Shown here: piece by piece, positions 1-5,820 of the stretch
How the letters are laid out: each line of letters starts with the position of its first letter
Position numbering within the stretch: the first letter of the stretch is position 1
Source: a bacterium
GTDB lineage: Bacteria > Verrucomicrobiota > Kiritimatiellia > UBA8416
Length of the DNA: 11,781 nt
Direction: 5' to 3'
Assembly: GCA_020048935.1 (NCBI GenBank)
Contig: JAIFLS010000128.1
Location: 1 to 11,781 of the forward strand
Translations under genes and position numbers: made by a program
Notes under the pieces: model-generated
Told to the model about the DNA's origin: nothing
Database searches by the model: none
The model's input: the letters and a program-made list of their open reading frames with translations, nothing else

Positions 1-389
1 GAGGGACTCCAGATGATCTGCACGGTGCCATCTGCCGGATTCATGACCGAGCCGCCGACAATCCAGGGATTGGCGTCGTTGGATCCGGGAATCCAGTACA
101 GCAGATCGACGGCGACGCAGTTCGATAGCGAGACATAGCCGTCGTAGGTGGCAAACTGCGGCTCGATCGGCACGGTCTCGTTCCGGTCGATCTCGATCGT
201 CTGCAGGGCAGGCCGGGCCGTGTTGACCGTCCAGCGGAAGGGCTGGTAGATGTCCTGTGCAGAGGCGCTGCAGCCGCCCAGCATGAGCATTGCAACGGTG
301 AACCAGACCCAGCAGCAGAACGCGATCGCGGCCAGCCAGACGCAGACGGATACGATAGCCGAAAAAATGTATTTGATGGTGGATATCAT
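1..389 (-). CDS. Partial membrane-anchored tail-region protein, cut by left edge
   Basis: An open frame begins with ATG at 387-389 and stays open for 129 codons to the window edge, so the C-terminus is missing. Its start overlaps the stop of the upstream gene by four bases (ATGA), the coupling style used throughout this cluster. Residues 7-31 form a hydrophobic segment rich in Val, Ala, Trp and Cys, probably a membrane anchor or uncleaved signal. A VANA tetrapeptide lies at 32-35. The rest looks like a soluble beta-rich domain, with YWIPGSNDANPW at 98-109 and NPADGTV at 117-123. I do not recognise the family. Position after two tail genes suggests a tail-associated or lysis-associated role, which is inference. 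The membrane segment is odd for a virion structural protein. A shorter ORF in another frame (41-295) is a shadow of this gene. Confidence 0.7.
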   Translation of the reverse strand, partial: MISTIKYIFSAIVSVCVWLAAIAFCCWVWFTVAMLMLGGCSASAQDIYQPFRWTVNTARPALQTIEIDRNETVPIEPQFATYDGYVSLSNCVAVDLLYWIPGSNDANPWIVGGSVMNPADGTVQIIWSP

Positions 390-787
390 GCAGTTACTCC
401 CTCCTCGCCAACTGTAAATGTGTATGTGCAGCGAACGGTGACGCCGATGAGACGCGGGCTAAATGCTGCCAGCGAGGCGTACTCGTAGACCTGGCTAGAG
501 CTGTCGCCGGCAAGCGTGAGCGTGCCCTGGAGCACGAGGGCAGCCTTGTGAGCCAGAAGCCAGGCTTCTGCGGCCGCCCGCGTGGCGAACTCGAGTTCGA
601 CCGTGAAACCGATCGTTCCAGACTCATTGCCGCGGTTGACCGGGCGTGTTCCGGCGGCGCGGATACCGCGGCGCGGCTGCACCGGCCAGGCCGCATCCAT
701 GAGCAGCTCGCCGACCGGGCCCTGGGCCTGACCGAGGACGCGGGCATGGCCGTGGCAAAGCGTAAGGCTGTCTATCGTGATCTGCAT
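386..787 (-). CDS. Small tail-region protein of unknown function
   Basis: A 133-residue protein lying directly after the tail-tube-like gene and overlapping the next gene by four bases. I see no catalytic motif, signal peptide or membrane segment. The C-terminal half alternates hydrophobic and polar residues and ends in VTVRCTYTFTVGEEG, typical of a beta-sandwich, and the middle carries a GNESGTIGFTVELEF strand followed by a short helix (residues about 70-83). That fold impression and the position suggest a small tail or tail-tip component, or an assembly factor; neither is proven. The start at 785-787 is preceded by AGGAAC, which belongs to a period-7 repeat in the spacer. The antisense plus-strand frames and the alternate minus frame here are shadows. 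Confidence 0.75.
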   Translation of the reverse strand: MQITIDSLTLCHGHARVLGQAQGPVGELLMDAAWPVQPRRGIRAAGTRPVNRGNESGTIGFTVELEFATRAAAEAWLLAHKAALVLQGTLTLAGDSSSQVYEYASLAAFSPRLIGVTVRCTYTFTVGEEGVTA

Positions 788-793
788 GGCTGG

Positions 794-814
794 GTTCCTG
801 GTTGATGGTTAAGA
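794..814. repeat. Period-7 degenerate repeat (GTTCCTG type)
   Basis: On the plus strand three consecutive heptamers read GTTCCTG, GTTGATG and GTTAAGA. The first unit, read on the minus strand, is CAGGAAC and serves as the probable Shine-Dalgarno site of the gene starting at 787. The same unit occurs at 3057-3063 with the same role. Confidence 0.5.
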
Positions 815-823
815 GCCGCCCCC

Positions 824-848
824 GGCCTGCCGGTTACCCGGACAGGCC
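824..848 (-). terminator. GC-rich hairpin after tail-tube gene
   Basis: GGCCTG-CCGG at 824-833 pairs with CCGG-(A)-CAGGCC at 838-848. This gives a ten-pair stem with one bulged base and a TTAC loop. It lies 13 bases beyond the stop of the tail-tube-like gene. No T-run follows on the minus strand, so it is not a classic intrinsic terminator. It may stabilise or attenuate the transcript. Confidence 0.4.
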
Positions 849-861
849 AGGAAGCGCGGAG

Positions 862-1785
862 TTAGGCCGCGATCGAGAGTTCGCAGATGGCGCCCATGCC
901 GGTGGTCTCGAAGCCGATATCGCCGAGGCGCAGTTCGGTTGCACCCCACTTGCCGTTGCCCTCGACAACGCTGATGCCGTGCAGGACGGCGACAATGCCG
1001 CCGGTTGCGCCGGTCACAGTGATCGTGTAATCGGTGCCGCCGTCGATCTGGCTGCCAAGCGCCTGGCCTTCAGGACCCATGTAGTCCAGGATGTCGTCGT
1101 AATCCAGGTTGGCGATCGGAGCCTTCAGCTTCCAGACCACGCCCTTGACCTTCCGGTTGACCGTGCCGATCGAGTTGATGTAGCGCGGCTCGAGCTCAAC
1201 CTCGCAGGAGAGCGACCAGGCAGCATCAGTGAAGAGTTCGACGGGGGAAGCCCCGCCAGTCAGCACACAGGAGTATGGCACGGCAATGATATCCGCGTCG
1301 TCAAACGCCTCGGAATAGGCCGTGGTGCCCTTGGTGTAGAGCGAGCCGGCGTCGGTGCGGTCCAGCCCCGAACCGATGACATGCCCGATCGTCAGATCCC
1401 CGAACAGGGTGCCGCGCGGATCGAGCTTCAGCTCCGGGGGCTGCTCGACGGCCGAGGAGGCGAATTGCACCCACTTTCCATCGGTGCCATGCACCTTGCA
1501 GACCAGGTTGGTCGCACCGTAGATGCCGGTGTTGATGGCCACGGTTCGGCACCAGGCCGGATACATCGCGGCGAGCAGGCCCGCGGTCAGCCGGCCGCTT
1601 GGCGTGAACACGGTCTGCGCCGTGCCGTCCGCCCGGCGCGGCTTGCCCTGGCCGTGCGTGCTGATCATCGGCCGCCACGGGTCGACCGTGGGCGTGCTGA
1701 TGATGTTCTCCTGGGCGAAGATCTTCTCCGTGCCCAATACGATTGATCCCGGTCCGTCGAATATCGCGTCTCTTGCCAGTCCCAT
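862..1785 (-). CDS. Probable major tail tube protein
   Basis: A 307-residue protein. I chose ATG at 1783-1785 because an AGGAGA site lies seven bases upstream (1793-1798) and because the longer frame to 1908 would overlap the upstream gene with low-quality sequence. The N-terminus (GLARDAIFDGPGSIVLG) resembles the opening of tail-tube proteins of Mu-like siphophages, from memory. The body is Gly/Thr-rich and beta-rich, ending in YTITVTGATGG and a LRLGDIGFETTG segment. A high copy number is expected for the family: tube subunits stack into the tail channel. Neighbours support this: a gp37/DUF1834-like tail completion gene is immediately upstream, and a hairpin follows the stop. An IANL tetrapeptide occurs at residues 224-227. 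I see no sheath gene beside it. The alternative is another abundant virion protein. Confidence 0.6.
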   Translation of the reverse strand: MGLARDAIFDGPGSIVLGTEKIFAQENIISTPTVDPWRPMISTHGQGKPRRADGTAQTVFTPSGRLTAGLLAAMYPAWCRTVAINTGIYGATNLVCKVHGTDGKWVQFASSAVEQPPELKLDPRGTLFGDLTIGHVIGSGLDRTDAGSLYTKGTTAYSEAFDDADIIAVPYSCVLTGGASPVELFTDAAWSLSCEVELEPRYINSIGTVNRKVKGVVWKLKAPIANLDYDDILDYMGPEGQALGSQIDGGTDYTITVTGATGGIVAVLHGISVVEGNGKWGATELRLGDIGFETTGMGAICELSIAA

Positions 1786-1796
1786 GATGTGCTCTC

Positions 1797-2237
1797 CTAT
1801 TCTTTTGTTAGTACGACGGTCGTCTGGAAATCCACCCGGCAATGCACCAGGCCATTCCGTTCGACCGTTTCGAGGTTCAGGCACGGCAGGCATTTGCCGT
1901 GCGCCCAAATCTTGTTGTGCAGGTGAGCGGCGACCTGCTCGCCGAATGCATTCGCGCCTATCTTGGTGCCCTTCGCGCCCTGGTTGAATGCCACATTCTC
2001 CATGACGCTGACGGTCAGCCTGACCTCGAGAGTCACGAACGGTGCGCCCGGCGTGATGTTCTTGCCCTTGGGGGTGCCGACCAGGATCAGGATGCCGGTC
2101 TTGCTCTTGAGCGTGACGAGCATCTCGTTGCGCAGATCCTTCAGCCGCTCATGCATGATCGGAACGGGCGTGAAGAACCGCTCGGCCTCCAGCAGCTTGA
2201 CTACGCTTTCCTGGCACGTTTCGAGGGCGGATGGCAT
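1797..2237 (-). CDS. Mu gp37/DUF1834-like tail completion protein
   Basis: A 146-residue protein in the slot where Mu-like phages carry gp37 (DUF1834), a head-tail or tail-terminator factor. It opens with a helical stretch (ESVVKLLEAERFF), continues with a KSKTGILILVGTPKG strand-turn, and ends in a beta strand region (LVHCRVDFQTTVVLTKE). This order of helix then beta is what tail-terminator folds show. The family call rests on position and this impression, not on a diagnostic motif. The upstream gene stops at 2240, only two bases before this start, and an AAGG site at 2244-2247 lies inside that upstream gene's end region. The next gene starts 11 bases after its stop. Plus-strand frames over this region are antisense shadows. 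Confidence 0.5.
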   Translation of the reverse strand: MPSALETCQESVVKLLEAERFFTPVPIMHERLKDLRNEMLVTLKSKTGILILVGTPKGKNITPGAPFVTLEVRLTVSVMENVAFNQGAKGTKIGANAFGEQVAAHLHNKIWAHGKCLPCLNLETVERNGLVHCRVDFQTTVVLTKE

Positions 2238-2239
2238 GG

Positions 2240-2575
2240 TTAACCTTTTTCGGGGGTTGAAGGTTGAAGGTCGGAGGTTGAAGGTTTGGCCTCTGCCGGT
2301 ACCGGCGTGTTCTGGTCCACGGGGGCGATGCGGGCGACGACGCAGCGGCCTTCCGTTGTGTCGATGCTGCGCATGTTGTAATCCGTGGCGGCGGATGATT
2401 CCTTCAGGATGCCGGCAGCGGAGGCGAATATATCGCCCTTGCCATTGTAGCCCGTGAAGGTGAGCCTGGTTGCTCCGTTATCCGTGCGCACCAGCACATC
2501 GGCGAAGCCGGCCTTGACGGCGGCTGCCTTGATGGCGTTGGTGTCGAGGGGTGTCTTGTCCTGTTGTTTCGGCAT
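2240..2575 (-). CDS. Small unknown protein in head-tail connector region
   Basis: A 111-residue protein with a strong AAGGAG site (2583-2588) seven bases before its ATG. Residues 1-60 are a compact mix of helix and strand (LDTNAIKAAAVKAGF, then TRLTFTGYNGKGDIF). Residues 60-90 are moderately polar. The last residues, PSTSDLQPSTPEKG, are encoded by the period-7 repeat at 2255-2289, so the natural C-terminus was probably extended by repeat growth or read into it. I do not recognise a family. It lies between the gp36-like and gp37-like genes, so a role in head completion or joining is plausible but inferred. Confidence 0.65.
   Translation of the reverse strand: MPKQQDKTPLDTNAIKAAAVKAGFADVLVRTDNGATRLTFTGYNGKGDIFASAAGILKESSAATDYNMRSIDTTEGRCVVARIAPVDQNTPVPAEAKPSTSDLQPSTPEKG
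2255..2289. repeat. Period-7 repeat (GGTTGAA type) inside gene end
   Basis: Five adjacent heptamers on the plus strand read GGTTGAA, GGTTGAA, GGTCGGA, GGTTGAA and GGTTTGG. They lie within the last codons of the minus-strand gene 2240-2575, where they encode a Pro/Ser/Thr-rich tail with a seven-residue period (QPSTSDL type). Confidence 0.7.
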
Positions 2576-2596
2576 GTTGGTGCTCCTTTGTTGTGG

Positions 2597-3049
2597 TTAG
2601 AATCCCTTGAGATTGTCGCGGTTGAAGCGCGGGGTGTTGTGCTTGAGCAGGGTGCTGCCGCCGCTGCTGGGGGAGGAAATACCGGTGTCCGGATCCTCGA
2701 TCGTGAATTTGCCGGTGGCGACATCGTTGCGCAGCATGGCGATGGCCGTAGCCTTGGCTCGTGAGCGTTCCTTGGAGTCGTCCACCAGCAGGCCACCGGC
2801 ACGGGTATTGAGATCGACGATACAGATATCGGCGGCAGGGAGGATCAGGCTATCCGGCAGCGTGCCGTCTGCCCCAAGTTTGTTTTTCTTCCACGCGACG
2901 ATGAAACCGCGGGCGTAGTTGGTTGTCAGCTTGATCTGGTCGGCAACCGGGTCGGGCTGGTTATCGGCGAGCAAGGCCTCGCGCATGATATCGAGCTCGG
3001 TGCCGCTGATGCGCTGGAGCAGGTCCGCCTCTGTCATTTCTCGCCACAT
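2597..3049 (-). CDS. Mu gp36/DUF1320-like head-tail protein
   Basis: A 150-residue protein fitting the DUF1320 (Mu gp36) slot, two genes before the tail-tube-like gene. The N-terminus, MTEADLLQRISGTEL, matches the family's typical opening (a short helix with a TxxDL pattern). It is followed by helices around residues 28-55 that contain DPVADQI and ARGFIVAW. Family members sit at the head-tail interface of Mu-like phages; the exact role is not established. The C-terminus (SPSSGGSTLLKHNTPRFNRDN) is polar and probably disordered. The start is preceded by CAGGAAC, part of a period-7 repeat. MTEADL at Met5 is an alternative start, but the AGGAA spacing favours the longer form. Frames on the plus strand here are shadows. 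Confidence 0.6.
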   Translation of the reverse strand: MWREMTEADLLQRISGTELDIMREALLADNQPDPVADQIKLTTNYARGFIVAWKKNKLGADGTLPDSLILPAADICIVDLNTRAGGLLVDDSKERSRAKATAIAMLRNDVATGKFTIEDPDTGISSPSSGGSTLLKHNTPRFNRDNLKGF

Positions 3050-3056
3050 GGTGATT

Positions 3057-3080
3057 GTTCCTGGTTCTTGGTGCTTCGTT
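3057..3080. repeat. Period-7 degenerate repeat (GTTCCTG type)
   Basis: Consecutive heptamers GTTCCTG, GTTCTTG, GTGCTTC and a partial GTT lie just upstream of the gene starting at 3049. On the minus strand the first unit gives CAGGAAC, its likely ribosome binding site. The unit is identical to that at 794-800. Confidence 0.55.
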
Positions 3081-3119
3081 AAAGGTTGCGCGCCGGTGGC
3101 TTTCCTCGCCTGGACTTTT

Positions 3120-3152
3120 GCCCATTCCTGCCCGGCGCTCGCCGCAGTGGGC
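3120..3152 (-). terminator. Interrupted hairpin after exported-protein gene
   Basis: GCCCA (3120-3124) pairs with TGGGC (3148-3152), CTG (3128-3130) with CAG (3145-3147), and CGGC (3133-3136) with GCCG (3141-3144) around a GCTC loop. It lies 12 bases past the stop at 3165. There is no T-run on the minus strand. This is the weakest of the four post-gene hairpins. Confidence 0.3.
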
Positions 3153-3164
3153 TTGTTGCATTCC

Positions 3165-3572
3165 CTATTGGACTTCGCCGACCAGGATCGCGGTGGCCGC
3201 GTTGGTTGCGGAACTGGACAGCAGGACCGCGTCGTTTGCCTTGAACACCCACAGCTCGTTGGTGACGGACTGCAGCTTGTCGGTGGCCGTGGTCGCCTTC
3301 GTGCCGACCGTGTTGGTGATCGTGCCCGTCACGACCTGGAACGTGTTGGTCACGCCCGCCCCTGTCGAGTAGAGGATGTGGCTGACCTTGATCGCCGTCT
3401 TGTACTCCGGCAGCGCGAGCGTCGTCGCCGCGCTCGCGGCGCCGTTGGTGTTCGCCGCCAGTGTGATCACCTGGCGGTACGGTTCCCCGGCACGGAGCGT
3501 GGTCGCCATCGCGGCAAGCATCCCGATCGCGGCAATCACCGTCATCATCTGAAGCATCTTGAATCGTTTCAT
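3165..3572 (-). CDS. Small exported protein with signal peptide
   Basis: A 135-residue protein with a textbook signal-like N-terminus. Basic residues KRFK are followed by a hydrophobic core (about residues 8-23, MLQMMTVIAAIGMLAA) and a likely cleavage near TLRA-GEP at about residue 28. The mature part is rich in Thr, Ala, Asn and Val with repeated strand-like segments (TNTFQVVTGTITNTV), suggesting a small beta-sandwich. I recognise no family. Its place right after the major capsid gene is usual for a capsid accessory or head-tail protein, where a signal peptide is unexpected. It could be an exported or surface-displayed cargo, or a virion protein whose hydrophobic N-terminus has another use. 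GGGAGAG about 14 bases upstream is a distant ribosome binding site, suggesting modest translation. GC-rich hairpins flank the gene on both sides. Confidence 0.65.
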   Translation of the reverse strand: MKRFKMLQMMTVIAAIGMLAAMATTLRAGEPYRQVITLAANTNGAASAATTLALPEYKTAIKVSHILYSTGAGVTNTFQVVTGTITNTVGTKATTATDKLQSVTNELWVFKANDAVLLSSSATNAATAILVGEVQ

Positions 3573-3616
3573 AACCGTTTTTCTCTCTCCCCGGATAAGG
3601 CCCCGGAGTGGCCTGT

Positions 3617-3648
3617 GCCCGGTTGCCGGCTTATTCCGGCAACCGGGC
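3617..3648 (-). terminator. Perfect 13-bp hairpin after major capsid gene
   Basis: GCCCGGTTGCCGG (3617-3629) is the exact reverse complement of CCGGCAACCGGGC (3636-3648), with a six-base loop (CTTATT). It lies 20 bases past the capsid stop and before the next start at 3572. No T-run follows on the minus strand, so transcript stabilisation or partial attenuation fits better than full intrinsic termination. Confidence 0.6.
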
Positions 3649-3668
3649 GGGTTGTGGTGGCCTTCAGC

Positions 3669-4607
3669 TTAGAAGCTGGCGTTGATGCGTTTGCCGGCAG
3701 AGGCGTTGACGACCTTGACGTCGCTCGACCAGTCGAACTTCGCCACCTCGCCGCGTCCGTCCGGCTTCATGTAGGACCCGGCGCGCATCCACTGGCCGCG
3801 CAGCCGGAAGGTCTTCATGAAGCTGGGGTCGAACCGCGTCGGGTTCTCCTTGCGGGCGAAGACGATGATGCCGTCGTCCAGGACAAACTTGACCTCTTCG
3901 TCCTCGGCCGCATCGCCGGCGTCGTCGTAGACCATCAGCGAGACGCGGGTGTCCGGCTCGGAAAGCAGCAGCTCCCCGAACATCTCCACCGTGGGCGTCG
4001 TGGTGTTGCCCTTGCCGCGGTTGCCGACCACGTACCGGGCCATGACCTTGGGATGGTTCTTCAGCCCCTTCCAGGCGCTGGCACCCATCGCGATGCCGAT
4101 CCCCATCAGGCTGCCGTACTTGGCGGCCTTGACCACGTCCATGATCGCGTCGTCCAGGACGCTGATCGGGTCGACATCGGCGCCGAACGCCTGGTCGGTG
4201 CCCGCACCCAAAGCGGCCAGGGCCGCGTCGATCACGGATTTCTCGTGATCCAGCGCCGCGAGCTCGGCGATGATGTCCGCGCCCTCGCGGAAGATGTCAC
4301 CGAGCTGCTCGCTCTCGATGCGCTCCAGGTTGTCGACCGGGTAGTCGAGCGCGTGGGGCTCGCAGTTGAACGTGCCGCGGTCGCGGGACGAACGCACCTG
4401 CGTGGCATCGCCGCCCAGGGCGCGGCGCGTGTTGGGCACGCGGAAGCGCGTGTTCTTGTCGTAGATCGAGAACCACCCGATCATGGTGGCGACCTCGACG
4501 GTCGGGGCCAGGAAGCCGGCCATAGGCATCGTCGCGCGCTGCGACGCGCCCTGGGCGTACTCCTGGATGTGCGGATCGGCCGATATTGCTGCTAATCTTG
4601 AAGTCAT
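3669..4607 (-). CDS. Major capsid protein
   Basis: A 312-residue protein in the position of the Mu T (major head) gene, after protease/scaffold and decoration genes. It shows features I associate with HK97-fold capsid proteins of this group. The N-terminal arm (ADPHIQEYAQGASQ) leads to FLAPTVEVA at about residues 32-40, then YDKNTRFRVPNTRRALGG, a TFNCEPHALDYPVDN segment, and a long helix (residues about 98-125). NHPKVMARYVVGN, at about residues 184-196, matches the recurring NPxxxxxL-type helix of the P-domain. It assembles the icosahedral shell on the scaffold encoded upstream. A GAGGAG site lies ten bases before the ATG, consistent with high expression, and a perfect hairpin follows the stop. 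No [V/I]ANE tetrapeptide occurs in it. The long plus-strand frame over this gene is an antisense shadow. Confidence 0.85.
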   Translation of the reverse strand: MTSRLAAISADPHIQEYAQGASQRATMPMAGFLAPTVEVATMIGWFSIYDKNTRFRVPNTRRALGGDATQVRSSRDRGTFNCEPHALDYPVDNLERIESEQLGDIFREGADIIAELAALDHEKSVIDAALAALGAGTDQAFGADVDPISVLDDAIMDVVKAAKYGSLMGIGIAMGASAWKGLKNHPKVMARYVVGNRGKGNTTTPTVEMFGELLLSEPDTRVSLMVYDDAGDAAEDEEVKFVLDDGIIVFARKENPTRFDPSFMKTFRLRGQWMRAGSYMKPDGRGEVAKFDWSSDVKVVNASAGKRINASF

Positions 4608-4682
4608 TTTCTTTTCTCTCCTCTTTGAATCGTTGATGAAGCGTTGTGTACCCTGAACATCCCTTTTGGCCGGAGGGGACCG

Positions 4683-4708
4683 GGGCGGGCGTCAAAGGCC
4701 GCCCGCCC
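4683..4708 (-). terminator. GC-rich hairpin after decoration-protein gene
   Basis: GGGCGGGCG (4683-4691) pairs perfectly with CGCCCGCCC (4700-4708) around an eight-base loop. It lies 14 bases past the stop at 4723 and ahead of the capsid gene. No T-run follows on the minus strand. It could modulate the ratio of decoration to capsid transcripts. Confidence 0.5.
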
Positions 4709-4722
4709 TGCCCGTTTACCAA

Positions 4723-5154
4723 TTACCCTGAGACCGTGACCGCCTCCGACCCCGTCGCGAAGAACTGGATCGACTGCCCGTCGGTCTTCGCCTCGAAGGC
4801 GATGCCGATGCAGCGGTACGTCCCGGCGGCGGTCGGCAATGCCCGCAGCTTGCCCTTGTCGGCGGCCGTCGCGGGATCCGCCAGGCAGACCCGATCGCCC
4901 GGATTGACCGCGCTCTTGGCGATGCCGCGGTAGTACTTGCCGGCCTGCAGGGCCTCGGCGTACACCGTCTGGCCGCTGGCCGCCCCGTCGAGCAGCAGCA
5001 GCAGCGCGGCCTCTGCCATGTTGTCCACCAGCACCACCGTGGGCGTACCCGCGTTGTTGCCGAGTTCGACAAAGAGCCCTTCCTTGCCCGTCAGGTCCGC
5101 CCCGGCCGTGACCGGCACCGGACCCGCATTGCGCACATTCGTCTGTTCAACCAT
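4723..5154 (-). CDS. DUF2190-like capsid decoration protein
   Basis: A 143-residue protein immediately before the major capsid gene. Its layout is like DUF2190 or head-decoration proteins: a short polar N-terminus, then strand-rich repeats of small residues. Examples are TVVLVDNMAEAALLLLLDGA at about residues 39-58, a GKYYRGIAKSAVNPGDRV segment at about 72-89, and a closing YRCIGIAFEAKTDGQSIQFF. Proteins of this class bind the outside of the capsid lattice and stabilise it. The start is strongly supported by AGGAGG (5163-5168) eight bases upstream. A hairpin follows the stop. The overlapping Arg-rich frame is a shadow. The family call is from pattern memory and position; a stabilising head protein is the safer statement. 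Confidence 0.7.
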   Translation of the reverse strand: MVEQTNVRNAGPVPVTAGADLTGKEGLFVELGNNAGTPTVVLVDNMAEAALLLLLDGAASGQTVYAEALQAGKYYRGIAKSAVNPGDRVCLADPATAADKGKLRALPTAAGTYRCIGIAFEAKTDGQSIQFFATGSEAVTVSG

Positions 5155-5205
5155 CTTCCCATCCTCCTCGTTTGTGGCCGCAAACCGATGCAGCCCGTTG
5201 TTTAC

Positions 5206-5820
5206 CTACTCACCTACCGCTGATTCCGCCTGCTCCCAGCACTGCTGCCAGGACATGCCCGTGTGCTCGTTGGCGATCGAGAGCGCCTTCGAGCGGATCG
5301 CCGAGGCCCGTTTCGACGCCTTCGGGTCGCCCAGTTCCGGCCGCCGGGCCCCACGCCCTGCCGTCTCGCTCTCGACGTGCATCGCCGTGCCCGGCGCGAT
5401 CGCGTCGAGCTCGTTGGCCACCGAGACAAAGTTACCGCGCAGCTTGCCTGCATAGGCATCCTTGTCCGCCGGGGCGATGCGACCGCTCTTGAGCGCGCCG
5501 TCCACCACGAAGCCGACCGCCGCGTCGAGCTGCTCGTTGGCAACCGTGAGCTTGGCGTTGGTGGCATCGATCTGCTCGTTGGCGACCGATGTCTGCAGTT
5601 TGCCGGCAAACACGGCCAGCAGGGCGTCCAGCTCGCCAGCCAGGCTGCCGGCCTCGTTGGCGACCGCGCGGGCGGCATCCTCGGCCTTCCAGCGCATCTC
5701 AAGACTGTCGTAGATCGCCTTCAGCCCGGTGATCGCGCTCTGCACGAAGCCGATCACGTCATCATCAGTCTTCACGTTATCCTTGCCGATCAATGCGACA
5801 AGCCGTCCCAGCAGGTCCAT
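5206..5820 (-). CDS. Probable internally initiated scaffold protein (Z-like)
   Basis: Within the protease/scaffold frame, Met183 (ATG at 5818-5820) is preceded by GAGGAGGAG with AGGAGG at 5826-5831, five bases from the start. Initiation there would give a 204-residue scaffold with the same C-terminus, as known for Mu I/Z and lambda C/Nu3. The predicted product starts MDLLGRLVALIGKD and is mostly helical. It keeps five VANE/IANE copies (parent residues 235, 261, 275, 316, 364). The IANE copy at parent residues 174-177 lies just upstream of the start. A caution: GAGGAGGAG also encodes the Glu run before Met183, so the site could be fortuitous. Confidence 0.5.
   Translation of the reverse strand: MDLLGRLVALIGKDNVKTDDDVIGFVQSAITGLKAIYDSLEMRWKAEDAARAVANEAGSLAGELDALLAVFAGKLQTSVANEQIDATNAKLTVANEQLDAAVGFVVDGALKSGRIAPADKDAYAGKLRGNFVSVANELDAIAPGTAMHVESETAGRGARRPELGDPKASKRASAIRSKALSIANEHTGMSWQQCWEQAESAVGE

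Noticed and set aside
41..295. 84-residue minus-strand frame
   Set aside because: It lies inside the left-edge gene in another frame; the 389 start with an ATGA overlap gives better protein sequence through the whole stretch.
802..1746. 314-residue open frame on the plus strand
   Set aside because: Antisense to the tail-tube-like gene, which has a good ribosome binding site and sensible composition.
1786..1908. N-terminal extension of the tail-tube-like gene
   Set aside because: It overlaps the gp37-like gene, is Arg/Pro-rich, and a good AGGAGA site supports the start at 1785.
3617..3648. Classic Rho-independent terminator
   Set aside because: The stem is strong, but no T-run follows on the transcribed strand; the same holds for the other post-gene hairpins.
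2919..4595. 558-residue open frame on the plus strand
   Set aside because: It is antisense to the gp36-like, exported-protein and capsid genes, crosses their spacers, and has low-complexity Arg/Ala/Val/Asp sequence typical of the reverse of GC-rich coding DNA.
5170..5185. Near-palindrome GTTTGTGGCCGCAAAC before the decoration gene
   Set aside because: It is short with one wobble pair and almost no loop; chance is likely in GC-rich DNA.
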